Shown here: in pieces, positions 19,901-27,755 of the stretch
Numbering within the stretch: position 1 is the stretch's first letter
Layout of the letters: every line of letters starts with the position of its first letter
Assembly: GCA_937141935.1 (NCBI GenBank)
Contig: CAKZQS010000029.1
Span: 1 to 64,000, forward strand
DNA from: an uncultured Ectothiorhodospiraceae bacterium
GTDB lineage: Bacteria; Pseudomonadota; Gammaproteobacteria; Nevskiales; Oceanococcaceae
Reading direction: 5' to 3'
Length of the DNA: 64,000 nucleotides
Made by a program: the position numbers and the translations under genes
The notes under the pieces: generated by a model
What the model was told of the DNA's origin: nothing
The model's database searches: none
What the model saw: the letters and a program-made list of their open reading frames with translations, nothing else

Positions 19901-20048
19901 CGATGCGCGTGCCCTCGGGCAGCCGCGGTTCGGCCAGCCGCCACAAGGCGCGCAGGCCGGCCTGCGTGGTCAGCAAGAACAGCAGCAGGCCGGCCAGCAC
20001 CCAGACCGGCGCCGACAGGCCATAACGCAGCGCCCGCCGGCGCTTCAC
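16941..20048 (-). CDS. tamB: Translocation and assembly module subunit TamB
   Basis: TamB is a large inner-membrane-anchored periplasmic protein of the AsmA-like lipid-transfer group. It partners with TamA and has been linked to outer-membrane protein assembly and phospholipid transport. The 1035-residue protein has one N-terminal membrane helix (APVWVLAGLLLFLLTTQAGL) and long beta-rich repeats. The conserved C-terminal DUF490 region contains GELVLVDGAYKAYGQDL, IIFSGG, and near the end LRYEISEKWTLQTESG. Its start overlaps the tamA stop by 4 bases. Confidence 0.95.
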   Translation of the reverse strand: MKRRRALRYGLSAPVWVLAGLLLFLLTTQAGLRALWRLAEPRLPEGTRIAQIEGSLLGGIRARDVLIDSPGARVRIATAELVWDPLELLSSRITLDRLRLSGLTVGTRPAPPQPEEEPPSEPLRLPGLPALVVRQFAIDDFALGPEGEEALQWLRLRGRLAHQRGQLALRISEFARPDTPVLQARLQAQLAPQSLQIETLRLAPQEGPGALSLTGAVQWSPRLQARLNLDMQDFDARPLHPEAPQGLAGQAEIALEQAADGAWQLRAREVAIDGLWRGEALRLRVPELAYAEGRLQLPQLLARLGQAELRAEGRVGDELDLDATLRIPALAALLPQAQGQVQLDIRARGRPQAPDLQLQGEVSGLQAAGVQAESARIEGRLALAPKGRSDLRLTLRELRAGGQNLPQLSLRAQGPREALRLELQTRIAPLALQAQALVNLAQPQQPRLRLDALRLEPLDSPVWSLSRSGWIRRAGAGWQVPEHCLQSAPAELCLRLDASDPQGLRGALALQSLPLERIAAVLALQARVEGEASLRGEFALGAEPPRVQADLDISPVRVWVDRDGEPLTLLALEAGGGAVAHGPTGTRAQLRLPAADAAGLGLQLEADAQGAIQTGELSLELSDLEILSLLSAEVAEAAGRLSLQAQAQGTLTEPALSAALSLREGSLLLATPNVRYEAIELELAGDLEQLSLRGGMQGGPGSVRWEGTLQPQSRAGEVRIEGERLLLMDSELAQVLVSPELQLRLREQQLRIGGTVKVPEAHIHPESLPDSGDAYIPPTRDEVLEGSEVEATLAEAGIEVITDVRVVLGDRVGFTGFGLTSEISGALRVRVEGDRPPTATGELVLVDGAYKAYGQDLRIDRGRIIFSGGRISEPGIDLRASRKPREDITVGVQARGTAARPEVTLWSNPDMAQTEQLSWLLLGRSGRGRSDEDQAAMQGAALALGLKGSDFLANRFKGKLGLDEVSIGSRPGEQSSQAALVLGKYLNPRLYVSYGIGLFEPVYSLRLRYEISEKWTLQTESGAESGGDLVYTIER

Positions 20049-21766
20049 AGCTCGCCCCCGATGCCGATATGCAACTGCAGCCCGTCGTCGCCATTCAGCG
20101 GGTGGGCGAGGTCGACCCGCAGCATGCCCACCGGCGTGGCCCAGCGAAAGCCCAGCCCGGCGGCGCTGACCAGGTCCTCCAGCCAGCCGGCGCTGGCGCT
20201 GCCGGTGTCGTAGAAGGCCGCCAGCCCGTAGTTGCCCCAGATCAGCCGGTCGACCTCGATCGAGGCCGTTTGCAGGTAGCGGCCGCCGACGACCTCGCCG
20301 GCGTCGTTGCGCGGCGCGACCTGGCGGTAGTCATAGCCGCGGATGCTGCCGTCGCCGCCGGCGAAGAAGCGCTGGCTGACGGGCACCTCCTCTTCCTCGG
20401 CCACCCAGTTGGCGCCGGCCTGGCCGCGCAGGATCAGCCGCGAACGCTGCGACAGCGGCATGATCCAGCGCAGCTGCAGCTGGCTCTGCAGCAGCGTGGT
20501 GGTCGACAGCAGCGCATCGTGCGAGCCGTGCACATCGACGAACAGCGTGTAGCCGCGGCGCGGCAGCAGCAGGTCGTCGAGGCCGCGCAGCGTCAGGCTG
20601 ACGCCGGGCAGCACCAGGTCGGTTTTGGTTTCGCCGTCGGCGAAGGCGAAGCGCTCGCCCTCGTAATTGACGTAGAAGTTCCACAGCCGCGGCCCATCGG
20701 CCCGGGTGCGGCCGACGCCGGTGAGCAGCGTGGTGGTTTCGGTGTCGCCGAGTTTTTCCTCGCGGCGCTGCGTACGCAGGCTCCAGCCCTCGGCCGGCTC
20801 GGGCCCGGTGGGGATGACGTAGCGCGCCGACAGGTCGATCTTGACCTCGGACAGCCGGGCCTCGCTCTCGATGCGGTGGCCGCGCCGGTTCAGGTGGCGC
20901 AGATCCAGCGCGCCAAGCACGCGCGGGCCGGTGTCGGTGCCCCAGCCGGCGCCGACCTCCCAGCGCTGCGAGGGCTTGGGCACAGTGTCCAGCAGCACGT
21001 CGATGCGGCCGCTGTCCGGCGCGCGCTCGGTGGAGACGACGATGTCGTCGAAATAGTCCAGGTCGAAGAGGCGCAGGCGCAGGTCGAGCACCGCGCCGGG
21101 GTCGAATACGCTGCCTTCGCGGATGGGGTTAAAGCGCTGCAGGAAGTCCGGATCCAGGATGCTTTGCTCGATGCGCACCTGGCCAAAGCGGTACTGCGGG
21201 CCGGGCTCCACCTTCAGCACCGCGCGCGCCTTGCGCGTGTCCAGGTTGACCCGCAGCTCGGCCTGCGCCAGCTCGACATCCAGATAGCCCGCGCCCTGCG
21301 CCTGCGCCAGCAGGGCCGACTTGAGCTGGCGATACTCGCGGTGATCCAGCGGGCGGCCTTCCAGCGTCGCCGCCTCCCGGCGCAGCCGCTCCAGCCAGGG
21401 CGCGCTGAAGTCCTCCGCCGCCGTAATGTGCGCGGCCTCCCAGACCCAGCGCGGCCCCGGCTCGATGCGGTAGCGCGCCTGCCAGTCCTCGGCGCTGTCC
21501 AGGCGCAGCTGCGCCTCGATGCTGGGCTCGTAATAGCCAAAGGCCTTCAGGGCGCTGCGCAGCTCGGTGCTGGCGCGCGCGTGGCGGCGCCGAATCAGTT
21601 GCGGGCGCGGGTTCTCGGGCAGGTTGGCGATGCCCAGCGCCGCGCGCAGGCTGGCACGCAGTTCGGCCGGCACGCCTTCGACCTGCAGCTGCACCTCGGC
21701 CGCCGCCGCGAGCGGCAGCAGCGCCAGTAGCAGGGCGGTCAGCGCGAGGCGGCCGGGCCGGGGCAT
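20045..21766 (-). CDS. tamA: Translocation and assembly module subunit TamA
   Basis: TamA is an outer-membrane Omp85-family barrel that partners with TamB. The 573-residue product has a signal peptide (residues 1-22, ending AAAAEVQ), three N-terminal POTRA-like regions (about residues 23-260) and a C-terminal 16-strand barrel. The L6-loop-like motif GGDGSIRGYDY is present. The protein ends LHIGIGGEL. The strict tamA-tamB overlap supports the call. Confidence 0.95.
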   Translation of the reverse strand: MPRPGRLALTALLLALLPLAAAAEVQLQVEGVPAELRASLRAALGIANLPENPRPQLIRRRHARASTELRSALKAFGYYEPSIEAQLRLDSAEDWQARYRIEPGPRWVWEAAHITAAEDFSAPWLERLRREAATLEGRPLDHREYRQLKSALLAQAQGAGYLDVELAQAELRVNLDTRKARAVLKVEPGPQYRFGQVRIEQSILDPDFLQRFNPIREGSVFDPGAVLDLRLRLFDLDYFDDIVVSTERAPDSGRIDVLLDTVPKPSQRWEVGAGWGTDTGPRVLGALDLRHLNRRGHRIESEARLSEVKIDLSARYVIPTGPEPAEGWSLRTQRREEKLGDTETTTLLTGVGRTRADGPRLWNFYVNYEGERFAFADGETKTDLVLPGVSLTLRGLDDLLLPRRGYTLFVDVHGSHDALLSTTTLLQSQLQLRWIMPLSQRSRLILRGQAGANWVAEEEEVPVSQRFFAGGDGSIRGYDYRQVAPRNDAGEVVGGRYLQTASIEVDRLIWGNYGLAAFYDTGSASAGWLEDLVSAAGLGFRWATPVGMLRVDLAHPLNGDDGLQLHIGIGGEL

Positions 21767-21842
21767 GAATCAGTCCTTGGGCGTGGTACGGGCGGGGCGA
21801 AAGCAGGCAGACGGGGGGCGGGTGCCGGGGGCACCGGGCAGG

Positions 21843-22745
21843 CTAACGCTCGTCCGCGGCGCGGTCCTGCGCGGTGCGCACGCGCTGCGGCGGCAGCGGT
21901 TCCATGTTTTGGCGGATCTCGCGCAGCACCCAGTGGCCCAGGTCCGTCCAGATCGCCTGCATCTCGCTTTCGCTGGGCATGATGCCGGCCGAGGGCAGCT
22001 CGACCGTCAGCACCGAAATGCCGCGTTGCACGCCGGCGTAATTGCCCAGCGAGCCGGGGTAGGTGCCCAGCAAATTCAGCGAGAGGTGGCCAATGCGGCG
22101 CGGGGCCGCGGCCGGCCCGTCGAAATCGACGATGCCATAGGGGGCGTGCACCGACACGATGACATGCGGCCGGAAGGCCTCGATCTCGGCGGCCAGCCAC
22201 TGGGTCTCGGGCTCGGACAGCGGTTGCTCGCCGGGATAGCGGCGCGGGTTGCGGCCGGTACGCCGCTCCCAATAGATGCGCGAAAAGCGCTCCCACTGCG
22301 GCGTTGGCAGGTTGCGGTTCAGGTCCACGCCGGCGGCGTTGGTGCGCGAGGCGGGGCGGGCGAAGAGCCCATCGGGGTTCATCGACGGCGTCAGCCGCCA
22401 GTGAATGCCCGCGCCGCCGTCGGCATCCAGCCGGCGCAGCCAGTCGAACACGATGCTGATGGCGCTGAGCTCGTCGCCATGGATACCGCCCACGACCAGA
22501 ACCCGCGGCGCGTATTCGGAATCTGCCGGCAGGTCGCGCAGCAGGATGGGCCGGCCCTGGCGGCTCAGCGCGTCGGCACGGTACCAGCCGGGGTGGTCAC
22601 AGGACTGCGCCTTGACGCTGCCGAGGCGCTCGGAATAGCGGAGGCAATCCTGCTGGACGGAGCCCTGCTGGGCCGCGACCGGCAGCGCCGGCAGCAGCAG
22701 GCTCAGCAGGGCCAGGCCCGCCCCCCAGAGGCGACGGCTGCGCAT
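21843..22745 (-). CDS. M14-family zinc carboxypeptidase/amidase, MpaA-like, secreted
   Basis: The 300-residue protein has a signal peptide ending near residue 25 (LLLPALPVAAQQG). The M14 zinc ligands are visible as H and E of GGIHGDE and H of VSVHAPYG. The catalytic Glu is likely in LTVELPS. MpaA-type enzymes cleave the gamma-D-Glu-diaminopimelate bond of murein peptides, so a cell-wall recycling role is possible; the substrate cannot be told from sequence. It lies between dsbA and tamA on the same strand. Confidence 0.85.
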   Translation of the reverse strand: MRSRRLWGAGLALLSLLLPALPVAAQQGSVQQDCLRYSERLGSVKAQSCDHPGWYRADALSRQGRPILLRDLPADSEYAPRVLVVGGIHGDELSAISIVFDWLRRLDADGGAGIHWRLTPSMNPDGLFARPASRTNAAGVDLNRNLPTPQWERFSRIYWERRTGRNPRRYPGEQPLSEPETQWLAAEIEAFRPHVIVSVHAPYGIVDFDGPAAAPRRIGHLSLNLLGTYPGSLGNYAGVQRGISVLTVELPSAGIMPSESEMQAIWTDLGHWVLREIRQNMEPLPPQRVRTAQDRAADER

Positions 22746-22777
22746 ACCCGGCAGGACCCGGCTAGGCAGGACGCGGC

Positions 22778-23404
22778 TCAGTTGGACCGGGATTCCTGGA
22801 CCAGGTGGTTGACGACATTGAGCATGCCGTCAAAGCCGCCGGCCTCGCGCGCGGTCGTCCAGTAGGCGCTGTCCACGGCCATCGCCGGCACCGCGGTGAT
22901 GCCCAGCGAGCGCACCAGGTTTTCGCCCTGGGCCACCTTGCTTTCCACGGCGAAGCTGTTGAAGGTGCCGCGGAATTCCTCGGCATCCACGCCCTGGGCC
23001 ACGAACACCGCCTCGATCTCGTCCTGGCTGGCCAGGCGCTTGCGCTGCTTGTGCAGGGCATCGAACAGCGCGTGGTGCACGCGGTCGAGCACGCCGAGCA
23101 GCTCAGCGGTGTAATAGGCCTTGGCGTGCAGCTTGCCGACCGGGCGACCCAGCGCGGTGGGCACGCGGCGGAAGTTCACATCCTCGGGCTTGCTCGCGAT
23201 CCAGTCCTCGACCTTGGGGTCGAACTGGTAGCAATGCGGGCAGCCGTACCAGAAGACCTCAATCACATCCGGGCGCGCAGGATCGGGATCGGCCGCCGCG
23301 GCGCGCGCCGACTTGTAGTGGCGCTCAAGCTGGTAATCGGCGGTGGACTCGGCCGCGCCACAGGCGCTGGTGACCGCGAACAGGAACAACAGAAGGATGC
23401 GCAT
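22778..23404 (-). CDS. dsbA: Thiol:disulfide interchange protein DsbA
   Basis: DsbA introduces disulfides into exported proteins. The 208-residue product has a signal peptide (MRILLLFLFAVTSACG) and active site CPHC at residues 55-58 within EVFWYGCPHCYQF. The cis-Pro motif is in GITAVPAMAV. A TTG six bases upstream is an alternative start; ATG at 23404 is preferred. It follows the cytochrome c4 gene with a gap of 6 bases, matching the cc4-dsbA order seen in Pseudomonas. Confidence 0.93.
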   Translation of the reverse strand: MRILLLFLFAVTSACGAAESTADYQLERHYKSARAAAADPDPARPDVIEVFWYGCPHCYQFDPKVEDWIASKPEDVNFRRVPTALGRPVGKLHAKAYYTAELLGVLDRVHHALFDALHKQRKRLASQDEIEAVFVAQGVDAEEFRGTFNSFAVESKVAQGENLVRSLGITAVPAMAVDSAYWTTAREAGGFDGMLNVVNHLVQESRSN

Positions 23405-23410
23405 CAGCAA

Positions 23411-24040
23411 TTACTCGTGCAGACCGGACATGTAGGACGCGAGCGCTTCGATTTCCTCGTCGCTGAGTCCCTGGGCCACCTGCGACATCATGCTGGCCTG
23501 CACAGTTCCGCCGCGCTTGCCATCGCGGTATTCGCGCAGCGCCGTGGCCGAGTACTGCGCATGCTGGCCGGCGACGCGCGGGTACAGCGCCGCGGCATTG
23601 CCGACGCCGGCGGGGCCGTGGCAGGCGCTGCAGGCGGGCACGCCTTGCTCGGCCTTGCCGCCGCGCCAGATCGGCTCGGCGATGGCCACGAGGTCGGGGT
23701 TGGCCACACCGGCCTGCGGGGCCTGGCTGGCGTAATAGGCCGCCAGATCCTGCATGTCCTGCTCGGACAGGCCCATGGCCTGGCCATTCATCAGCGCGTT
23801 CTGCCGCGTGCCGTCCTTGTACAGCGCCAGCGCGTAGATCAGGTAGGGCGAGTGCTGGCCGGCGATCTTCGGCCACGCCGGGTTGATGGAGTTGCCATCG
23901 GCGCCGTGGCAGGCCGCGCAGGCGGCCGACTTGGCCTGACCCGCCTCGGGGTCGCCACCGGCGAGGGCCGCAGGGGCATCGGCGGCCAGCGCAGGCGTCA
24001 TCAGCCCGAGCAGCGAGAGGAGCAGCAATGTATGTTTCAT
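23411..24040 (-). CDS. Cytochrome c4 (dihaem, periplasmic)
   Basis: The 209-residue precursor has a signal peptide (about residues 1-20, ending PALAA). Two haem-binding motifs are present: CAACH at 41-45 and CSACH at 137-141. Each is followed by a similar c-type fold with a downstream methionine ligand (NALMNGQAMG, QASMMSQVAQ). Cytochrome c4 carries electrons to terminal oxidases. It is divergent from engB across a 137-base gap. Confidence 0.93.
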   Translation of the reverse strand: MKHTLLLLSLLGLMTPALAADAPAALAGGDPEAGQAKSAACAACHGADGNSINPAWPKIAGQHSPYLIYALALYKDGTRQNALMNGQAMGLSEQDMQDLAAYYASQAPQAGVANPDLVAIAEPIWRGGKAEQGVPACSACHGPAGVGNAAALYPRVAGQHAQYSATALREYRDGKRGGTVQASMMSQVAQGLSDEEIEALASYMSGLHE

Positions 24041-24177
24041 CCGGTCGGCCTCTTAAGGTCGGCAGTCTGGGGATCGCGCGCCTGCACCGCGGCAAGCGGG
24101 GAGCGGGGGCGGGCGATCGCTGCGGCGCGCAGCCGGCGAGCGCGCGGCCACGCGTAACAAGGCGAGCATTCTAGCGG

Positions 24178-24789
24178 ATGACGGACGATCACTACACGGC
24201 GCGCTGGCGCGGCTGCAGCTTTCTGACATCGGTCGGGCGCATCGAGCAGCTGCCGGGTACCGGCCGCGAACTGGCCTTTGCCGGGCGCAGTAACGCCGGC
24301 AAGAGCAGCGTGCTGAACAGCCTGTGCGGGCAGAAGGCCCTGGCGCGCACCAGCGCCACGCCCGGGCGCACCCAGCTGATCAACCTCTTTACCTGGGATG
24401 AGGACGCGCGCCTGGCCGACCTGCCCGGCTATGGCTTCGCCAAGGCGCCGCAAAAGGTGCGCCAGGAATGGGCCTACCTGGTGCAGAGCTATTTCGAGCA
24501 GCACCAGCCGCTGATCGGCGTGGTCGTCATCATGGACGTGCGCCGGCCGCTGACCGTGCTGGACCGGCAGATGGTGGCGTGGGCGCGGGCCGGCGGCTTG
24601 CCGGTGCTGTGCCTGCTGAATAAGGCCGACAAGCTCTCACGCGGCGCCGGGCTCAGCGCGCTGGCCGGCGTGCGCCGCGAGATGGCCGAGCAGGATGCCG
24701 GTATCGAGGCCGCGCTGTACTCGGCCAAGACCGGCGCCAACCTGGACTGGCTGCGCGGGCGCCTGGGCGACTGGTTGCGCGGTTCATGA
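24178..24789 (+). CDS. engB: Ribosome biogenesis GTPase EngB (YihA/YsxC)
   Basis: EngB is a GTPase needed for large-subunit assembly. The 203-residue protein has P-loop GRSNAGKS at 36-43, G2/switch I ATPGRTQLINLF, G3 DLPGYGFA and G4 NKADKL, all intact. It is divergent from cytochrome c4, an arrangement common in this part of gammaproteobacterial genomes. Its stop overlaps the start of the MATE gene by 4 bases. Confidence 0.97.
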   Translation: MTDDHYTARWRGCSFLTSVGRIEQLPGTGRELAFAGRSNAGKSSVLNSLCGQKALARTSATPGRTQLINLFTWDEDARLADLPGYGFAKAPQKVRQEWAYLVQSYFEQHQPLIGVVVIMDVRRPLTVLDRQMVAWARAGGLPVLCLLNKADKLSRGAGLSALAGVRREMAEQDAGIEAALYSAKTGANLDWLRGRLGDWLRGS

Positions 24790-26108
24790 ACCCCGAGCGC
24801 CGCCAGCGCATCTGGGCGCTGGCGCTGCCGATCATCGGCGGCATGGCCTCGCAGAACGTGCTCAACCTGGTGGATACGGCCATGGTCGGCGCGCTGGGCC
24901 CCGCGGCGCTGGCCGCCGTGGGCATGGTCAGCTTCCTGAATTTTCTGGCCGTGGCCGCGCTGACCGCGCTGTCCAGCGCCGTGCAGGCCCTGGCGGCACG
25001 CCGCGTGGGCGCCGGCGAGATGCACATTGCCGCCCGGCCGCTGAACGCGGGGCTGCTGCTGTCGCTGCTGCTGGGCCTGCCGCTGACCGTATTGCTCTGG
25101 CACACGGCCGGGCCGATCCTGGCGGCGGTGCTGTCCGACCCGGTGGCGGTGGCGCAGGGCACGCCCTACTTCGAGGCCCGGGTGCTGGCCATTGCCTTCG
25201 TCGGCGTCAATTTCGCCTTTCGCGGCTACTTTGCCGCCGTCAACCAGACCCGCTTTTACCTGCGCACCTTGCTGATCATGCACAGCCTCAACGTGGTGCT
25301 GAGCTATGTGCTGATCTTCGGCAAATTCGGTCTGCCGGCCCTGGGCACGCTGGGCGCGGGCCTGGGCACGGCGCTGTCGATCATCGTGGGCTCGCTGATC
25401 TACTTCGCCACCGCGCTGCGCCACGCCCGCGGCCAGGGCTTTTTGAGCGCCCGGCCCGGGGGCGAGCAGTTGCGGGCGCTGCTGCGGCTGGGCCTGCCCT
25501 CCTGCGTGCAGCAGCTGCTGTTTGCCGGCGGCTTCGTCGCGCTGTTCTGGATCATCGGCCAGGTGGGCACCGCCGAGCTGGCTGTGGCCAACGTGCTGAT
25601 CAACCTCACGCTGGTGGCCGTGCTGCCGGGCATGGCCTTCGGTATCGCCGCCGCGAGCCTGGTCGGCCAGGCGCTGGGCGCCCAGCAGCCGGCCGAGGCG
25701 CACCGCTGGGCCTGGGACGTGGTGCGCCTGGGCAGCTATGTCTTCGGCGCCCTGGGCGCGGTGATGCTGCTGCTGCCCGAGCCGGTACTCGGCGTGTTCC
25801 TGCGCGAGCCGCACTTGGTCGAGATGGGCCGGCTGCCGCTGCAGCTGATTGGCGCCGGCATGATCGTCGACGGGGCGGGGCTGATCCTGATGCAGGCGCT
25901 GCTGGGCGCCGGCGCGGCGCGCACCGTGATGCTGGTCAGCATCGCCTTCCAGTGGTTGTTCTTCCTGCCGCTGGCCTGGTGGCTGGGCCCGGTGCTCGGC
26001 TACGGGCTGCTGGCGATCTGGATCGCGATGATGACCTACCGCGGCCTGCAGACCGCCGTGCTGGTGGGAATCTGGCAGCGGCGCGGCTGGCAGCGCATCC
26101 AGCTCTAG
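24786..26108 (+). CDS. MATE-family multidrug/Na+-coupled efflux transporter
   Basis: The 440-residue protein is hydrophobic throughout, with about 12 membrane segments. The N-terminus LALPIIGGMASQNVLNLVDTAMVGALGPAALAAVG is split into the usual MATE start (PIIGG...VDTAMVG). It resembles the DinF-like branch. MATE proteins expel cationic drugs or metabolites using a Na+ or H+ gradient; the substrate is unknown. The 4-base overlap suggests cotranslation with engB. Confidence 0.9.
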   Translation: MNPERRQRIWALALPIIGGMASQNVLNLVDTAMVGALGPAALAAVGMVSFLNFLAVAALTALSSAVQALAARRVGAGEMHIAARPLNAGLLLSLLLGLPLTVLLWHTAGPILAAVLSDPVAVAQGTPYFEARVLAIAFVGVNFAFRGYFAAVNQTRFYLRTLLIMHSLNVVLSYVLIFGKFGLPALGTLGAGLGTALSIIVGSLIYFATALRHARGQGFLSARPGGEQLRALLRLGLPSCVQQLLFAGGFVALFWIIGQVGTAELAVANVLINLTLVAVLPGMAFGIAAASLVGQALGAQQPAEAHRWAWDVVRLGSYVFGALGAVMLLLPEPVLGVFLREPHLVEMGRLPLQLIGAGMIVDGAGLILMQALLGAGAARTVMLVSIAFQWLFFLPLAWWLGPVLGYGLLAIWIAMMTYRGLQTAVLVGIWQRRGWQRIQL

Positions 26109-26219
26109 GGCCCCCGCCACCGCCGCGCCGGCGGTCCATGGCCATGGCGCAGTTGCCAAGCGGCGCCGCCGGCGCTTCAATAGCCTCAGGACACAGGCGG
26201 ACATCCGGGGAGGTCCGCA

Positions 26220-27743
26220 ATGCATGAAGGCATGGAGCGGCGCACGCTGTTGCGCCTGATGGCCAGTACGCCGGCCCTGTGTGGCCTGCCGCTGCTGACG
26301 GGCTGTGGTGGCGGCAGCGGCGCGAGCGCGGGCGAGAATCCCGGCGCCGGCGTGGGCGGCGGCGCGCAGGCGGCACTGCCGGGCACCGACGCGCTGACCC
26401 ACCTGTTGCGCCGGACTCGTTTCGCGACCACGGCGGCCGACCTTGCCGCGGCGCAGGAGCTCGGCCCCGAGGGCTACCTGGACAGCCAGTTGCAGGCACC
26501 AGCGCCCACCAATTTCGTGTACCTGCAGGCCGACGCCCGCTATCCGCTGACGGCGTTGCCGCCGCCGCTGAACGTGGTCGGCGCCCTGATCCTGGACCAG
26601 ATGAGCCGGCAGCTCTCCGAGCGCACGCTGTTCCTGGCCGCCTACAGCGACGCGCAGCTCTATGAACTGGTGGTCGACTTCTGGACCAACCACTTCAATA
26701 TCGAAAACGTCACCGGCAACCTGCCGCTGCACAAGCTCTACGACGATCGCAACGTCATCCGCGCGCACGCTTTCGGGCGTTTCCCCGAGCTGCTGCTGGC
26801 CAGCGCGCAAAGCCCGGCGATGCTGGAGTACTTGGACAACGTCAGCAACGTCGCCAGCGGGCCCAACGAGAATTACGCCCGCGAGCTGATGGAGCTGCAC
26901 ACGCTGGGCGTCGATGGCGGCTACACCGAGCAGGATGTCGTGGAGGTGGCCCGCTGCTTTACCGGCTGGGGCATCAACGGCGGCAGCCGCACCTTTCAGT
27001 TCCAGGCCGCGAACCACGACGATGGCGAGAAGGTCGTTCTCGGCGAGGTGATTCCGCCGGGCGGCGGGGTGCGCGATGGCGAGCGGGTCATCGAGATCCT
27101 GGCCGCGCACCCCTCCACGGCGCGCTTTGTCGCCACCAAGCTGGCCCGGCGCTTCGTCGCCGATGCGCCGCCGCCGGCGCTGGTCGACGCGGTCGCCGCC
27201 GAGTATGCGCGTACGCAGGGCGATATCCGGGCCATGCTGCGGGTGCTGCTCAGCGCGCCCGAGTTCTACGCGGCCCGCAACACCAAGGTGCGGCGCCCGC
27301 TGGAATACGTTGCCCAGTTGCTGCGCAGCGCAGGCCCGGCCAGCGCCTATGACGGCGCGGCCATGTTCGAGGCCTTGTCGCGCATGGGGCAGATCCCGCA
27401 TCGCTGGTTCCCGCCGGATGGCTTCCCCGACCGGGCGGACTACTGGCTGAACACCGCGGTGCTGCTCGAGTACTGGAACCTGGCGGCGACCACCGCCGAG
27501 ACCAGCGGCCTGTTTGGCGACGCCACCTTCCCGGTGCAGGACTACGACGCGAGTGGCGTGGAGGAGCTGATCGACGCGATGGCCGCGGCCCTGCTGCAGC
27601 GGCCGCTGCGGCCGGCCGACGCCGACCTGCTCGCGGGTCTGGCGCGGGCGGCGCTGCCGGCCGAGGGCGCGGCGCCCACGCAGGCCCAGGCGAATCTTGT
27701 GGCCGGGCTGCTGCTGGCCTCGCCCTACTTCATGCTGCGCTGA
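26220..27743 (+). CDS. DUF1800 family protein, Tat-type lipoprotein signal
   Basis: The 507-residue protein carries the DUF1800 pattern: HLLRRTRFATTAADL, VDFWTNHFNI, NYARELMELHTLGVDGGYTEQDVVEVARCFTGW (given here as the pieces NYARELMELHTLG and EVARCFTGW), and HPSTARFVATKLARRFV. The N-terminus has a twin-arginine motif ERRTLLR and lipobox LLTGC with Cys29, so export and lipidation are likely. The molecular function of DUF1800 is not established. It is followed by a DUF1501 gene, the standard partner. Confidence 0.9.
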   Translation: MHEGMERRTLLRLMASTPALCGLPLLTGCGGGSGASAGENPGAGVGGGAQAALPGTDALTHLLRRTRFATTAADLAAAQELGPEGYLDSQLQAPAPTNFVYLQADARYPLTALPPPLNVVGALILDQMSRQLSERTLFLAAYSDAQLYELVVDFWTNHFNIENVTGNLPLHKLYDDRNVIRAHAFGRFPELLLASAQSPAMLEYLDNVSNVASGPNENYARELMELHTLGVDGGYTEQDVVEVARCFTGWGINGGSRTFQFQAANHDDGEKVVLGEVIPPGGGVRDGERVIEILAAHPSTARFVATKLARRFVADAPPPALVDAVAAEYARTQGDIRAMLRVLLSAPEFYAARNTKVRRPLEYVAQLLRSAGPASAYDGAAMFEALSRMGQIPHRWFPPDGFPDRADYWLNTAVLLEYWNLAATTAETSGLFGDATFPVQDYDASGVEELIDAMAAALLQRPLRPADADLLAGLARAALPAEGAAPTQAQANLVAGLLLASPYFMLR

Positions 27744-27755
27744 GGGGTGGCCACG